From the NCBI RefSeq assembly GCF_008329905.1, contig NZ_CP032155.1:1860001-1924000 (forward strand): a stretch of DNA of 64,000 nt. The letters run 5' to 3'. Position numbers and translations under genes: made by a program. Below the pieces are notes generated by a model, which was not told the origin of the DNA, did not search any database, and was given only the letters and a program-made list of their open reading frames with translations. This stretch comes from Mycobacterium sp. ELW1 (GTDB lineage: Bacteria; Actinomycetota; Actinomycetes; Mycobacteriales; Mycobacteriaceae). Of the stretch, positions 1 to 9,839 are shown one piece after another (position 1 is the stretch's first letter; each line of letters begins with the position of its first letter).

Positions 1-362
1 TTGACATCCGAAGCACGGCCGGGCGGTTCCGGTTGGTGGCGCTGGCCGAAGCCGTGAGCTGGGTCGGACTGCTGGTCGGGATGTACTTCAAGTACCTGGG
101 CAGCCCGCGTACCGAGATCGGCGTGAAGGTTTTCGGCATGGCCCACGGGGTGGTGTTCATCGCGTTTGTGATCACTGCTCTCATGGTGGGCATCGCCTAT
201 AAGTGGGGTGTAGTCACGTGGTTGCTGGCGTTGCTGGGCAGCATCGTGCCGCTCGGCAGTGTGATTTTCCTCATATGGGCTGATCGAACGGCGAAATTGG
301 GTCCGGCGGCGGCTCCTGCGGCTTCTGGTCAGCCACTCGATTCGGCACCGTCGACGACGTGA
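1..362 (+). CDS. DUF3817 family membrane protein, 5' end outside window
   Basis: The reading frame is open from the window edge (residues DIRSTAGRFRLVALAEA onward), so the true start lies upstream; a TTG at 33 is only an internal codon. The product is a small integral membrane protein with about three hydrophobic helices. The segment EAVSWVGLLVGMYFKYL and the later VFGMAHGVVF are typical of the DUF3817 family (roughly 100-120 aa, function unknown). The tail after the last helix is Ala/Pro-rich. The stop at 360-362 lies 13 nt before the next gene on the same strand, so the two may be cotranscribed. A second DUF3817 paralogue is at 22033-22392. Confidence 0.8.
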   Translation, partial: DIRSTAGRFRLVALAEAVSWVGLLVGMYFKYLGSPRTEIGVKVFGMAHGVVFIAFVITALMVGIAYKWGVVTWLLALLGSIVPLGSVIFLIWADRTAKLGPAAAPAASGQPLDSAPSTT

Positions 363-375
363 CAGACTTGGAAAC

Positions 376-1272
376 GTGACGCGTCCACGCCCCCAGATCG
401 GCCCGGCCCTGGCCGCCGGCGCCGTCGACCTGTCCGGCCTCAAGCAGCGGGCTCAGCAGCCCGCGGACGGTGCGACCGCCCCCAGTGGCGGTGTCGAGGT
501 CACCGAGGCCAATTTCGAATCCAAAGTGCTGGTCCGCTCCGGTCAGCTGCCGGTCGTCGTGGTGTTGTGGTCGCCGCGCAGCGACGCCTCGGTGCAGTTG
601 GGTGAGGTGCTCGCCGCGTTGGCTGCCGACGACAACGGGAAGTGGTCGTTGGCAACGGTCAACGTCGATGTGGTCCCGCGGGTTGCTCAGATGTTCGGCA
701 TCGAGGCGGTGCCGACTGTGGTGGCCTTGGCCGCCGGGCAACCGTTGGCCAGCTTCCAGGGCATGCAGCCCCCCGAGCAGTTGCGGCGATGGGTCGACTC
801 ACTGCTGCAGGCGACAGCCGGAAAGCTCTCCGGCTCAGGCGATTCCGAGGAAGAGGCAGCCGCCGACCCGGCGCTGGAGCAGGCCCGGGAATTGCTCGAG
901 TCCGGCGATTTCGCGGCCGCGGCCGCGGCGTATCAGGCGATACTCGACGTCGATCCGCAGCACGCCGAAGCCAAGGGTGCGCTGCGGCAGATGACCTTCC
1001 TGCAGCGCGCCACCGAGCAGCGCCCCGACGCCGTGGCGGTGGCCGACGCCGCGCCCGACGACATCGACGCGGCCTTCGCCGCCGCGGACGTGCAGATCCT
1101 CAATCAGGACGTCGTCCCGGCCTTCGACCGACTGATCGCGCTGGTGCGCAAGACATCCGACGACGAGCGCACCAGGGTGCGCACCCGGCTGATCGAACTG
1201 TTCGAGCTGTTCGATCCCGCCGACCCCGATGTCATCACCGGCCGGCGCAATCTGGCCAACGCGCTGTACTAG
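376..1272 (+). CDS. Thioredoxin-domain/TPR protein (Rv1324-like, CnoX/YbbN type)
   Basis: 298 aa. The N-terminal half is a thioredoxin-like fold (about residues 40-155: [13 protein letters not shown], then [22 protein letters not shown] with the conserved cis-Pro). The CXXC active site is replaced by SPRS, so it is probably not a disulfide reductase. The C-terminal half (about 165-298) resembles the TPR-like domain of the E. coli chaperedoxin CnoX/YbbN. Family knowledge suggests a holdase or co-chaperone role; this is inference. The position next to glgB matches Rv1324. The GTG start has GGAAAC just upstream. The stop overlaps the convergent glgB stop: the palindrome CTAG serves both strands. 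Confidence 0.85.
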   Translation: MTRPRPQIGPALAAGAVDLSGLKQRAQQPADGATAPSGGVEVTEANFESKVLVRSGQLPVVVVLWSPRSDASVQLGEVLAALAADDNGKWSLATVNVDVVPRVAQMFGIEAVPTVVALAAGQPLASFQGMQPPEQLRRWVDSLLQATAGKLSGSGDSEEEAAADPALEQARELLESGDFAAAAAAYQAILDVDPQHAEAKGALRQMTFLQRATEQRPDAVAVADAAPDDIDAAFAAADVQILNQDVVPAFDRLIALVRKTSDDERTRVRTRLIELFELFDPADPDVITGRRNLANALY

Positions 1273-3476
1273 TCCGCGGCCGTCGCGGGTTCCAGCCAGA
1301 TCGCCGAGTTCGGCGGCAGCACCAGCGTCGCCGACGCCGGCCGACCGTGCCAGGGCTCGTCGGTTGCCTCGACGGCGCCGAAGTTGCCCGCCCCGGCACC
1401 GTTGTAGACCGTCGCGTCGCTGTTGAGCACCTCGCGCCAGGTTCCGGTGTGCGGCAGGCCAAGCCGGTAGCGGCTGTGCTCCGCTCCGGAGAAGTTGAAC
1501 ACGCACGCCAGCACCGAGCCGTCGCTGCCGTATCGCAGAAAGCTCAGCACATTGTTTGCCGAGTCGTTGGCGTCGATCCAGGAGTAGCCCTCCGGCTTGG
1601 TGTCCTGGCTCCACAACGAGGGGCGGTTGCGGTAGAGCTCGTTGAGGTCGGCGACGAAACGCTGAATCCCGGTGGAGTAGCTGTTCTCGTCGAGCTGGTA
1701 CCAGTCGACGCCGCGTTCCTCCGACCATTCCGCGCGCTGACCGAACTCCTGGCCCATGAACAGCAGCTGCTTGCCGGGGTGGGCCCACTGGTAGGCCAGC
1801 AGGCTGCGCAGCCCGGCCGCCTTGACGTGGTCGTTGCCGGGCATCCGGCCCCACAGGGTGCCCTTGCCGTGCACCACCTCGTCGTGGCTGATCGGCAGGA
1901 CGAAGTTCTCACTGAACGCGTAGAGCAACGAGAACGTCAGCTCGCCGTGGTGATAGGTGCGATAGATCGGGTCGCGGCTGATGTAGTCGAGGGTGTCGTG
2001 CATCCACCCCATGTTCCACTTCATCGAAAAGCCAAGCCCGCCAAGGTTGGTGGCCCGGGTGACCCCCGGCCATGAGGTGGACTCCTCGGCGATCGTGACG
2101 ATGCCCGGGTGGCTCTTGTGGACGGTGGCGTTCATCTCTTGCAAAAACTGCACCGCCTCGAGATTCTCGCGGCCGCCGTAGATGTTGGGTGTCCAGCCGC
2201 CGTCGGGGCGCGAGTAGTCCAGGTAGAGCATCGACGCGACGGCATCCACCCGCAGACCGTCGATGTGGAACTCCTGCAACCAGTACAGCGCGTTGGCGAC
2301 CAGGAAGTTGCGCACCTCGGCGCGGCCGAAATCGAAGACGTAGGTGCCCCAGTCGAGCTGCTCGCCGCGGCGCGGGTCGGAGTGCTCATAGAGCGGGGTG
2401 CCGTCGAAGCGGCCCAGCGCCCATGCGTCCTTGGGGAAGTGCGCCGGCACCCAGTCGACGATCACTCCGATGCCGGCCTGGTGCAAGGTGTCCACCAGGA
2501 AGCGGAATTCGTCGGGGGTGCCGAAACGGGATGTCGGCGCGTAGTAGGACGTCACCTGGTAGCCCCACGATCCGCCGAACGGGTGCTCGGCGACCGGGAG
2601 AAACTCGATGTGGGTGAATCCTTGGGCCACAACGTATTCGGTGAGCTGTTCGGCGAGCTCGCGATAGCTCAGGCCGGGCCGCCAGGAGCCGAGATGGACT
2701 TCGATGGTGCTCATCGGTTCGAACACCGGGTTCTGCTCGGCCCGCTGTGTCAGCCAGTCGGAGTCGTTCCAGGTGTAGTCCGAGGTGAACACCCGGGACG
2801 CGGTGTGCGGCGGGACCTCGGTTGCGAACGCGAACGGGTCGGCGCGGTCGGTGACCGATCCGTCGACCCCGTGGACGCGGAACTTGTAGAGCCCGTCAGC
2901 CGGGAAGCCGGGCCAGAACAGCTCCCATACGCCGGATGAACCCAGCACCCGCATCGGGGCGTCGTTGCCGTCCCAATGATTGAATTCGCCGATCAGGTTG
3001 ATGCCCTTGGCATTCGGGGCCCAGACTGCGAACGACACGCCCTCCACCACGCCGTCGGCGGTCTCGAAGGACCGCGGGTGCGCGCCCAGGATCTCCCACA
3101 GTTGCTCGTGGCGTCCCTCGCCGAAGAGATAGAGGTCCATCTCACCCAGCGTGGGCAGGAAGCGGTAGCCGTCGGCGACGGTGATGGTGTGCCCGCCCGG
3201 ATAGGAGACCTCGAGCCGGTAGTCGACCAGGTTGGTGAACGGCAGTGGCACCGCGAACACCCCGGACTCGATGTGCTCCATCGGGTATCGCTCGCCGCCG
3301 ACGAGAGCGACCACCGACTCCGCGTGCGGTTTGAGCACCCGGATCACCGTGTGATCGTCATACTCGTGGGCGCCCAGGATGCTGTGTGGGCTGTGGTGGG
3401 TTCCGGACACCAGCCGGGCCACCTCGCCGGGATCCGGCGCCAGGTGCGGGCTGGAGAGCTTCTTGGTTTTGGTCAT
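1269..3476 (-). CDS. glgB: 1,4-alpha-glucan branching enzyme
   Basis: 735 aa, GH13 branching enzyme that forms alpha-1,6 branches in glycogen-like glucan. It has an N-terminal CBM48-type region (about 105-220, [21 protein letters not shown]), a catalytic barrel and a C-terminal all-beta domain. Catalytic residues are visible: nucleophile Asp in [12 protein letters not shown], acid/base Glu in [12 protein letters not shown] and the stabilising Asp in [13 protein letters not shown]. It is downstream of glgE with a 25-nt gap, the same order as Rv1327c-Rv1326c. Branching the linear glucan made by GlgE is the last step of the trehalose-GlgE pathway. ATG start at 3476; length matches the family. 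Confidence 0.98.
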   Translation of the reverse strand: MTKTKKLSSPHLAPDPGEVARLVSGTHHSPHSILGAHEYDDHTVIRVLKPHAESVVALVGGERYPMEHIESGVFAVPLPFTNLVDYRLEVSYPGGHTITVADGYRFLPTLGEMDLYLFGEGRHEQLWEILGAHPRSFETADGVVEGVSFAVWAPNAKGINLIGEFNHWDGNDAPMRVLGSSGVWELFWPGFPADGLYKFRVHGVDGSVTDRADPFAFATEVPPHTASRVFTSDYTWNDSDWLTQRAEQNPVFEPMSTIEVHLGSWRPGLSYRELAEQLTEYVVAQGFTHIEFLPVAEHPFGGSWGYQVTSYYAPTSRFGTPDEFRFLVDTLHQAGIGVIVDWVPAHFPKDAWALGRFDGTPLYEHSDPRRGEQLDWGTYVFDFGRAEVRNFLVANALYWLQEFHIDGLRVDAVASMLYLDYSRPDGGWTPNIYGGRENLEAVQFLQEMNATVHKSHPGIVTIAEESTSWPGVTRATNLGGLGFSMKWNMGWMHDTLDYISRDPIYRTYHHGELTFSLLYAFSENFVLPISHDEVVHGKGTLWGRMPGNDHVKAAGLRSLLAYQWAHPGKQLLFMGQEFGQRAEWSEERGVDWYQLDENSYSTGIQRFVADLNELYRNRPSLWSQDTKPEGYSWIDANDSANNVLSFLRYGSDGSVLACVFNFSGAEHSRYRLGLPHTGTWREVLNSDATVYNGAGAGNFGAVEATDEPWHGRPASATLVLPPNSAIWLEPATAAD

Positions 3477-3501
3477 AGCGAAGGCTCCTTCGTCGTTCCC
3501 G

Positions 3502-5589
3502 TCATTCCCGGCGCAGCAGAACTGCTCTCTCCTCCTGCGGGATCAACGGCATGTTCAGGATGTGCGCGACGGCCCGGGCCGGTTCCAGGCGCACATAGTT
3601 CGACTGCCCCCATTGGTATTCCTCCCCGGTGATCTCGTCGCGCACCCAGAAACGGTCATAGGGCTGCATACCCAAAGCGGCCATGTCTAGCCACAGGGTG
3701 CCCTCCTCGGGGCCGAATGGGTTCAACGTCACCACCACCAGCACGGTGTCACCGGATACCGGGTCGAACTTGCTGTAGGCCAGGAGGGCGTCGTTGTCGA
3801 TGTGGTGGAACCTGATGGTGCGCATCTCGCAGAGCGCGGGATGAAGGTGGCGAATCTCGTTGAGCCGCCGCAGGAATGGCTCCAGGGACTGGCCCTGCGC
3901 CAGCGCGCCTTCGAAGTCACGCGGCCGCAGCTCGTATTTCTCGGAGTCCAGGTACTCCTCGCTGCCCTCCCGCACCGGTAGATGCTCGAAGAGCTCGAAG
4001 CCCGAGTACACGCCCCACGAGCTGCCCATCGTCGAGGCGAGCACGGCGCGGATCGCGAACATGCCCGGCCCGCCGTGTTGCAGGCTCTCGTGCAGGATGT
4101 CGGGCGTGTTGACGAACAGGTTCGGCCGGGTGTAGTCGGCGTGCTCCGCGATCTGGCGGCCGAACTCCTCGATCTCCCACTTCGCGGTACGCCAGGTGAA
4201 GTATGAATACGATTGTGTGAAGCCAAGTTTCGCGAGACCGTTCAGTCGCGCGGGGCGGGTGAACGCCTCGGCCAGGAACAGCACGTCGGGATCGATGGCC
4301 TTGACCTGGCTGATCAGCCACGCCCAGAAGTTCGGCGGCTTGGTGTGCGGGTTGTCGACCCGAAAGATCTTGATGCCGTGGTCCATCCAGTGCCGCACCA
4401 CCCGCAGCACCTCGTCGTAGAGGCCGCCGGGATCGTTGTCGAAGTTCAGCGGGTAGATGTCCTGGTACTTCTTCGGTGGGTTCTCCGCATAGGCGATGGT
4501 GCCGTCCGGCAGCTCGGTGAACCATTGCCGGTGATTCTTGGCCCACGGGTGATCCGGCGCGCACTGCAGCGCCAGGTCCAGTGCGACCTCCAGCCCGTTG
4601 TCGCGCGCCGCATCGACGAACCGGTCGAAGTCGTCGATCGTCCCGAGATCGGGGTGGACGGCGTCGTGCCCGCCCTCGTCGCTACCGATCGCCCAGGGTG
4701 ACCCCACATCGCCCGGTTCGGCCGTCACGGTGTTGTTGCGGCCCTTACGGTGCACCTTGCCGATCGGGTGGATGGGCGGCAGGTAGACGACGTTGAACCC
4801 CATCGACGCGACCCGCGGGAGCGCTGCGGCCGCGGTCGCGAACGTGCCATGCACGGGACGACCGGACTCGTCGCGGCCACCGGTGGACCGCGGGAACAGC
4901 TCGTACCAGGCGCTGCACCGCGCCAACGGCCGATCGACCCAGATGCCGTAGGTGCTGCCCCGGGTGACGAGCTCGCGCAGCGGATACTGGGCCAGCAGTT
5001 CGGTGACCTCGTGCGAGAGAGCCAGCGCCGCGCGGGTCAGCGGGTCCCCGGACTCGCGCAGTGCGGCCGCGGCTTGCAGCAGCGGCGCGCGGCGGTCGCG
5101 TGGCACGCCGGTCGCGGCGCGGGCCAGCAGATTGCCGCCGACGATCAGGTCGTTGTTCAGCTCTGATTCGCCCTGTCCGGCGTTGAGTTTGACGGTGACG
5201 TTGTGCCGCCACGTGGTGAGCGGATCACCCCAGCCGTCGATCCGGAACGTCCACAGGCCTACTCGGTCGGGCACGAACTGGCCGTGGAAGAGGTCGGGGG
5301 TGCGGCCCATCTCCATCGGGTACAGCCGGGGCTTGACCCGGCTGACCGCGGGGGAGGCCTCGGTCAGGTCGGCACCCTCGAGCGCTTTGACGCGCCGGGC
5401 CGGATTCTGCCCGAGCTGAGGGTGGGCAGTTCCGAGATAGCGCACCACCAACGTCGCCGCCACCGCGTCATGGCCCTCGCGCCACACCGTCCCGGCGACC
5501 GGCACGACTTCGCCGACGACCGCCTTGGCCGGATAGGTACCGCAGGACACGACGGGCGCGACGTCATCGATCTCGATACGACCGGGCAC
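3502..5589 (-). CDS. glgE: Maltosyltransferase GlgE (alpha-1,4-glucan:maltose-1-phosphate)
   Basis: 695 aa, GH13 subfamily 3. The enzyme transfers maltose from maltose-1-phosphate to linear alpha-1,4-glucan and is the polymerase of the mycobacterial GlgE pathway. The N-terminal domain mediates dimerisation in the family. Catalytic residues visible: nucleophile Asp in [11 protein letters not shown], general acid Glu in [11 protein letters not shown] and Asp in [13 protein letters not shown] start at 5587-5589, close to the ~701 aa of the M. tuberculosis enzyme. First gene of the glgE-glgB pair and divergent from glgP, so synthesis and breakdown genes share a 231-bp promoter region. Confidence 0.98.
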   Translation of the reverse strand: MPGRIEIDDVAPVVSCGTYPAKAVVGEVVPVAGTVWREGHDAVAATLVVRYLGTAHPQLGQNPARRVKALEGADLTEASPAVSRVKPRLYPMEMGRTPDLFHGQFVPDRVGLWTFRIDGWGDPLTTWRHNVTVKLNAGQGESELNNDLIVGGNLLARAATGVPRDRRAPLLQAAAALRESGDPLTRAALALSHEVTELLAQYPLRELVTRGSTYGIWVDRPLARCSAWYELFPRSTGGRDESGRPVHGTFATAAAALPRVASMGFNVVYLPPIHPIGKVHRKGRNNTVTAEPGDVGSPWAIGSDEGGHDAVHPDLGTIDDFDRFVDAARDNGLEVALDLALQCAPDHPWAKNHRQWFTELPDGTIAYAENPPKKYQDIYPLNFDNDPGGLYDEVLRVVRHWMDHGIKIFRVDNPHTKPPNFWAWLISQVKAIDPDVLFLAEAFTRPARLNGLAKLGFTQSYSYFTWRTAKWEIEEFGRQIAEHADYTRPNLFVNTPDILHESLQHGGPGMFAIRAVLASTMGSSWGVYSGFELFEHLPVREGSEEYLDSEKYELRPRDFEGALAQGQSLEPFLRRLNEIRHLHPALCEMRTIRFHHIDNDALLAYSKFDPVSGDTVLVVVTLNPFGPEEGTLWLDMAALGMQPYDRFWVRDEITGEEYQWGQSNYVRLEPARAVAHILNMPLIPQEERAVLLRRE

Positions 5590-5820
5590 CCAAACACTCC
5601 ATTCCTGACCTGTGCGACGTGGTCCGCTCCGCGCCGGCTTGAGTCGGTCTCTCGTTGTCGTGGCGCAGCAACCGTGGTCGCTGCACCGGTCGTGAGTCTT
5701 CTTGACCCTCGGGGTAACCGCATCGCGCCCTCTTCACACCGTAGTGCGAAGAATGACCGCCTGGGGAAGAAGCGCATGCTCGCGCCAACTGCACCAGGGT
5801 TCTCAGTAAGGTGGGAACGC
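5590..5820. promoter_or_regulatory. glgE / glgP divergent intergenic region
   Basis: 231 bp between the start codons of two divergent glucan genes; it must hold promoters for both. The only -35-like element I see is TTGACC at 5703-5708, with no convincing -10 at the right distance. No clear operator palindrome was found. A plus-strand frame runs open through this region from within glgE, but it lacks a ribosome site and its product is not glgP-like before 5821. Confidence 0.4.
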
Positions 5821-8421
5821 GTGAAGGCCCTCCGCAGATTCACGGTCCGTGCCCATTTGCCCGAGCGGCTCGCAGCCCTCGGCCGGTTGTCCACCAACCT
5901 GCGTTGGTCGTGGGACAAGCCGACACAAGATCTCTTCGCTTCGATCGATCCGCGGCTGTGGCTGCAGACCGGTCAGGATCCGGTGGCGCTGCTCGGCGCG
6001 GTCGCCCCGGCGCGGCTCGACGAGTTGGCCGAGGACGAGCAGTTCCTCAACGCGCTCGATCAGCTGGCCGCGGATCTGGACGACTACCTGAGCCGGCCGA
6101 TGTGGTTTCAAGAGCAGGAGAGGGACCAGGAGCACGGTTCCTCGGTCATGCCGACGGGCATCGCGTACTTCTCGATGGAGTTCGGCGTCGCCGAAGTGTT
6201 GCCGAACTATTCGGGCGGCCTGGGCATTCTGGCCGGCGACCATCTGAAGTCGGCATCGGATCTGGGTCTGCCGCTGATCGCCGTCGGCTTGTACTACCGG
6301 TCCGGATATTTCCGGCAGTCGCTCACCGCCGACGGCTGGCAGCACGAGAACTATCCCTCGCTGGATCCGCAGGGGCTGCCGCTTCGGCTGCTCACCGACG
6401 CCGCCGGCGCGCCGGTGCTCGTCGAGTTGGCGATGCCGGACGCCAAGGTGCTGCGGGCCAGGGTGTGGGTGGCCCAGGTCGGCCGGATCCCGCTGCTGCT
6501 CTTGGATTCTGACATCCCCGAGAACGAGCACGAGCTGCGTAACGTCACCGACCGCCTCTACGGCGGCGACCAGGATCACCGCATCAAGCAGGAGTTGCTC
6601 GCCGGTATCGGCGGGATACGGGCCATCCGTGCGTTCACCGCCATCGAGGGCCGGCCTGCCCCGGACGTCTATCACATGAACGAAGGCCACGCGGGCTTCC
6701 TCGGGGTCGAGCGAATCCGCGAATACATCTCCGAGCAGAAGCTCGATTTCGACACCGCGCTGACGCTCGTGCGGGCCAGCACGGTGTTCACCACCCACAC
6801 TCCGGTGCCGGCGGGAATCGACCGCTTCCCGGTGGACATGGTGCAGAGCTACTTCGGCGACGACGGGAAAGATGGCCTGCTGCCGGAGGTTCCGGTCGCG
6901 CGGGTGCTGGCGTTCGGCGCCGAGGATGACCCGTCGAAGTTCAACATGGCGCACATGGGCCTACGGCTGGCGCAACGCGCGAACGGGGTGTCCCTGCTGC
7001 ACGGACGCGTCAGCCGCACGATGTTCGACGAGCTGTGGCCCGGCTTCGACCCGGCCGAGGTGCCGATCGGCTCGATCACCAACGGTGTGCACGGCCCCAC
7101 CTGGGCGGCCCCGCAATGGTTGGAGCTCGGCCGGGAACTCGCCGGTTCCACCGAGGCGCTGCGCGAGCCCAACGTCTGGGCGCGGCTGCAACAGGTCGAC
7201 ACCGGTCACATCTGGTGGATCCGCTCTCAGCTGCGCGCGCTGCTGGTCGAGGACGTGCGCCAGCGGTTGCGCCGGTCGTGGCTGGAGCGCGGCGCGTCCG
7301 AGGCCGAACTCGGCTGGATCGCAACGGCTTTCGATCCTGAGGTGTTGACGATCGGCTTCGCGCGCCGGGTACCGACCTACAAGCGGCTGACGCTGATGCT
7401 GCGTGATCCGCAGCGCCTCGAGGCGCTGCTGCTCGACAAGGACAAGCCGCTGCAGTTGATCGTGGCAGGCAAGTCGCACCCCGCCGACGATGCGGGCAAG
7501 GCGCTGATCCAGCAGATCGTGAAGTTCGCCGACCGGCCGGAAGTGCGCCACCGCATCGCCTTCCTGCCCGACTACGACATGTCGATGGCCCGCCAGTTGT
7601 ACTGGGGCTGCGATGTGTGGCTCAACAACCCGCTGCGTCCGCTGGAAGCCTGCGGCACGTCGGGCATGAAGAGCGCGCTGAACGGCGGACTCAACCTGTC
7701 CATCCGCGACGGCTGGTGGGACGAGTGGTATGACGGCGAGAACGGTTGGGAGATACCGACAGCCGACGGTCTGGCCGACGAGAGCCGCCGCGACGACATC
7801 GAGGCGGCCGCGCTCTACAACCTGCTCGAGCAGTCGGTGACGCAGACGTTCTACGACCGGGACGACAAGGGTGTGCCGACCCGCTGGGTGGAGATGGTCC
7901 GGCACACCTTGCAGGGCCTCGGGCCCAAGGTGCTGGCGTCCCGAATGGTGCGCGACTACACCGAGAAGTACTACGCGCCCGCCGCCCAGTCGTTCCGTCG
8001 CACCAGTGCGTCGGTCGACGGCCTGCCGTTCGGGGCGGCACGGGACCTGTCGGCGTACCGGCAGCGTGTCCGGGAGGCCTGGCCGCACATCGAGGTCACC
8101 GATGTCGACAGCACCGGGCTGCCCGACACCCCGCTGCTGGGGTCGGAGCTGACGCTGACCGCCACCGTCGCGCTGGCCGGGCTCAAACCGGACGAAGTCG
8201 ACGTTCAGGCGGTGCTCGGCCGGGTCGACGCCGCCGACGCGCTGCAGGACCCCGTCACCGTGGACATGGTGCACGCGGGTTCCGGTGACGGCGGTACCGA
8301 CATCTTCTCGACGACGACCCCGCTGCCGGTGGCCGGTTCGGTTGGCTACACCGTGCGCGTGCTGCCGCACCACCCGCTGCTGGCCGGTGACAACGAGCTC
8401 GGCCTCGTCACGCTGGCGTAA
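5821..8421 (+). CDS. glgP: Alpha-glucan phosphorylase
   Basis: 866 aa, GT35 glycogen/starch phosphorylase of the short actinobacterial type. It cleaves alpha-1,4-glucan with phosphate to glucose-1-phosphate. An N-terminal DUF3417-type region begins at about residue 10. Family motifs: MNEGHAGFLGVERI with the catalytic His, a GIGGIRAIRAF segment, and EACGTSGMKSALNGG, which carries the PLP-binding Lys. GTG start at 5821 has AAGGTGGGAACGC directly upstream; the frame is open to 5203 but the extension has no family similarity. Divergent from glgE, the same arrangement as Rv1328/Rv1327c. The product links stored glucan back to central metabolism. Confidence 0.96.
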   Translation: MKALRRFTVRAHLPERLAALGRLSTNLRWSWDKPTQDLFASIDPRLWLQTGQDPVALLGAVAPARLDELAEDEQFLNALDQLAADLDDYLSRPMWFQEQERDQEHGSSVMPTGIAYFSMEFGVAEVLPNYSGGLGILAGDHLKSASDLGLPLIAVGLYYRSGYFRQSLTADGWQHENYPSLDPQGLPLRLLTDAAGAPVLVELAMPDAKVLRARVWVAQVGRIPLLLLDSDIPENEHELRNVTDRLYGGDQDHRIKQELLAGIGGIRAIRAFTAIEGRPAPDVYHMNEGHAGFLGVERIREYISEQKLDFDTALTLVRASTVFTTHTPVPAGIDRFPVDMVQSYFGDDGKDGLLPEVPVARVLAFGAEDDPSKFNMAHMGLRLAQRANGVSLLHGRVSRTMFDELWPGFDPAEVPIGSITNGVHGPTWAAPQWLELGRELAGSTEALREPNVWARLQQVDTGHIWWIRSQLRALLVEDVRQRLRRSWLERGASEAELGWIATAFDPEVLTIGFARRVPTYKRLTLMLRDPQRLEALLLDKDKPLQLIVAGKSHPADDAGKALIQQIVKFADRPEVRHRIAFLPDYDMSMARQLYWGCDVWLNNPLRPLEACGTSGMKSALNGGLNLSIRDGWWDEWYDGENGWEIPTADGLADESRRDDIEAAALYNLLEQSVTQTFYDRDDKGVPTRWVEMVRHTLQGLGPKVLASRMVRDYTEKYYAPAAQSFRRTSASVDGLPFGAARDLSAYRQRVREAWPHIEVTDVDSTGLPDTPLLGSELTLTATVALAGLKPDEVDVQAVLGRVDAADALQDPVTVDMVHAGSGDGGTDIFSTTTPLPVAGSVGYTVRVLPHHPLLAGDNELGLVTLA

Positions 8422-8539
8422 CGCCGGGAGTTGCCGAAGCGGTTAGCAGGGCAGGGAAGCCACCTGTAGGTTCCCAACAGGACGTCGAGGGGTCCCGCAT
8501 CGGGGCGGACCATCGGCAGCCGGGAAGGTGTTCGGGGCA

Positions 8540-9265
8540 GTGTTTGTTCGTCGCGCGGCGCTGATGGCGCTGGTGGGCACCTTGTTGGCCGTGCCGGTGC
8601 CGGCATCGGCCGATCCTGATCCCGGCGGCCCCGACCTGAGTCAACCCGTCGCCGCCGTCGCCGACCCGGCCGCCCCGCCGGTCGATGACGGCAGGGTGGC
8701 CTCGACGCCGCCGGCGGTCACGAAATCGCCGGACGGCTGGACGCTGACGATCTCGGCGAAGGACGAGGTGCAGATGCCGATCGCACCGCTGACCACCGCC
8801 ATCTCCTCGCGGGAGTACTCCGTCAGCGGTGTCTTCAACGGCGCGCTCGACGGACCCGGCGAGAACCCGAGGGGCGTCTTCGAGGTGGGCTATCAGATCG
8901 GCTGCGGCATCGACATGAGCACCTCCAACGGCGTCGCCCTGGGCGGCACGATCGGGGTGAACTCGTCGCTCGGCATCATCGGGCTGGACTTCCCCAACAA
9001 CGCGGCCGAGGGTCTGCTGCCGGGTGTCGGCGGCAACATCGGCGGTGCCATCACCGTCGGTCTCAAGCCCGGCATCATCAACATCGTTCCGGTGACCAAG
9101 AAGCAGTACAAGGGCGACCGGCCGTGGGTGTCCATCAGTAACTTCCACGTGAAAATCGATGGCTGCGTGGGGGAGTCGTTCATCCGCTCGTACGCGACGC
9201 TGAGCAAGTCCACCGACGAAGGTGACGCGATCATCTCCTGGTACGGGGTGACCAAGAAGATCTAG
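8540..9265 (+). CDS. MspA-family porin-like secreted protein
   Basis: About 241 aa. A clear signal peptide (FVRRAALMALVGTLLAVPVPASA, cut before DPDPGG) follows a GTG at 8540; an in-frame GTG at 8528 would only lengthen the N-terminus, and GGGAAGG suits 8540 better. The mature part matches the MspA superfamily: KSPDGWTLTISAKDE, the EVGYQIGCGIDM strand, a glycine-rich loop, LKPGIINIVPV and the terminal WYGVTKKI. MspA proteins form octameric outer-membrane (mycomembrane) channels; whether this divergent form is a pore is not shown. It sits between glgP and dinG, where M. tuberculosis has no such gene. Two paralogues occur at 32789-34347. Confidence 0.85.
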   Translation: MFVRRAALMALVGTLLAVPVPASADPDPGGPDLSQPVAAVADPAAPPVDDGRVASTPPAVTKSPDGWTLTISAKDEVQMPIAPLTTAISSREYSVSGVFNGALDGPGENPRGVFEVGYQIGCGIDMSTSNGVALGGTIGVNSSLGIIGLDFPNNAAEGLLPGVGGNIGGAITVGLKPGIINIVPVTKKQYKGDRPWVSISNFHVKIDGCVGESFIRSYATLSKSTDEGDAIISWYGVTKKI

Positions 9266-9266
9266 C

Positions 9267-9767
9267 TCACATCGCGGCGGCCGCGTCGGGATTCAGGATG
9301 AACAGCCCGGCAATCGTCTCGTCGTCGCGGAAGGTGATGCGAGCGACGAAATCTCCCGCCTCGAAGGACAGCCGGGTGTTGGTGGTCGTGACCTCGCCGA
9401 TCCGCACGGCTGTGATGTCTCCGTGGTTCTGATAGCCGCCAGCCCTTGTGGCGATCTCAGCCCAGCCGAAGGCGAGCGCCTCGTCGGTGAGTTGCTCGCG
9501 CATTGTGGTGTCGAAGCGGGCACTGACATCGGACCACCGGCCGTGCGCAAGATCGTCGATCACGGTCCTGGCCAACTCGTCGGCGTCGGCGAGCGGACTC
9601 GGGTTTCCGTAGCGCTGCACTGCGGTCTGATGGGACACACCGAGCACCTCGCCGATTTCCTGCCACGTTTTGCCTGCCTCGTGCGCTTGGTGCACGGCCT
9701 CAGCTGTTACCGCCTCGGCCCGTTGTTGAGCGTCGTACGCCGCGCGCACCGATTCCAGGGCATCCAC
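9267..9767 (-). CDS. HTH and DUF3887 domain protein
   Basis: 166 aa. Residues ~30-53 (TWQEIGEVLGVSHQTAVQRYG) form a helix-turn-helix of the sigma-70 region 4/AsiA-like type. Residues ~65-165 (SARFDTTMREQLTDEAL through FVARITFRDDETIAGLFI) resemble the DUF3887 fold, an NTF2-like sensor domain. No signal peptide or membrane helix. Likely a cytoplasmic DNA-binding sensor of unknown ligand; this is inferred from domains only. Its stop lies 1 nt from the convergent porin-like gene. Confidence 0.75.
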   Translation of the reverse strand: MDALESVRAAYDAQQRAEAVTAEAVHQAHEAGKTWQEIGEVLGVSHQTAVQRYGNPSPLADADELARTVIDDLAHGRWSDVSARFDTTMREQLTDEALAFGWAEIATRAGGYQNHGDITAVRIGEVTTTNTRLSFEAGDFVARITFRDDETIAGLFILNPDAAAAM

Positions 9768-9839
9768 ATCATCGAGTGTGCGCTCAGATCGCGAACGGCG
9801 TCCACATCCCGATCTCCATGCACACTCGCCGAGGAAGTC

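Noticed and set aside
1..6. TTGACA at the window start as a -35 box
   Set aside because: It lies inside the open DUF3817 frame; it encodes ...DIRSTAG rather than acting as a promoter.
5203..5820. N-terminal extension of glgP
   Set aside because: The open frame is antisense to glgE, has no family similarity, and a good ribosome site precedes the GTG at 5821.
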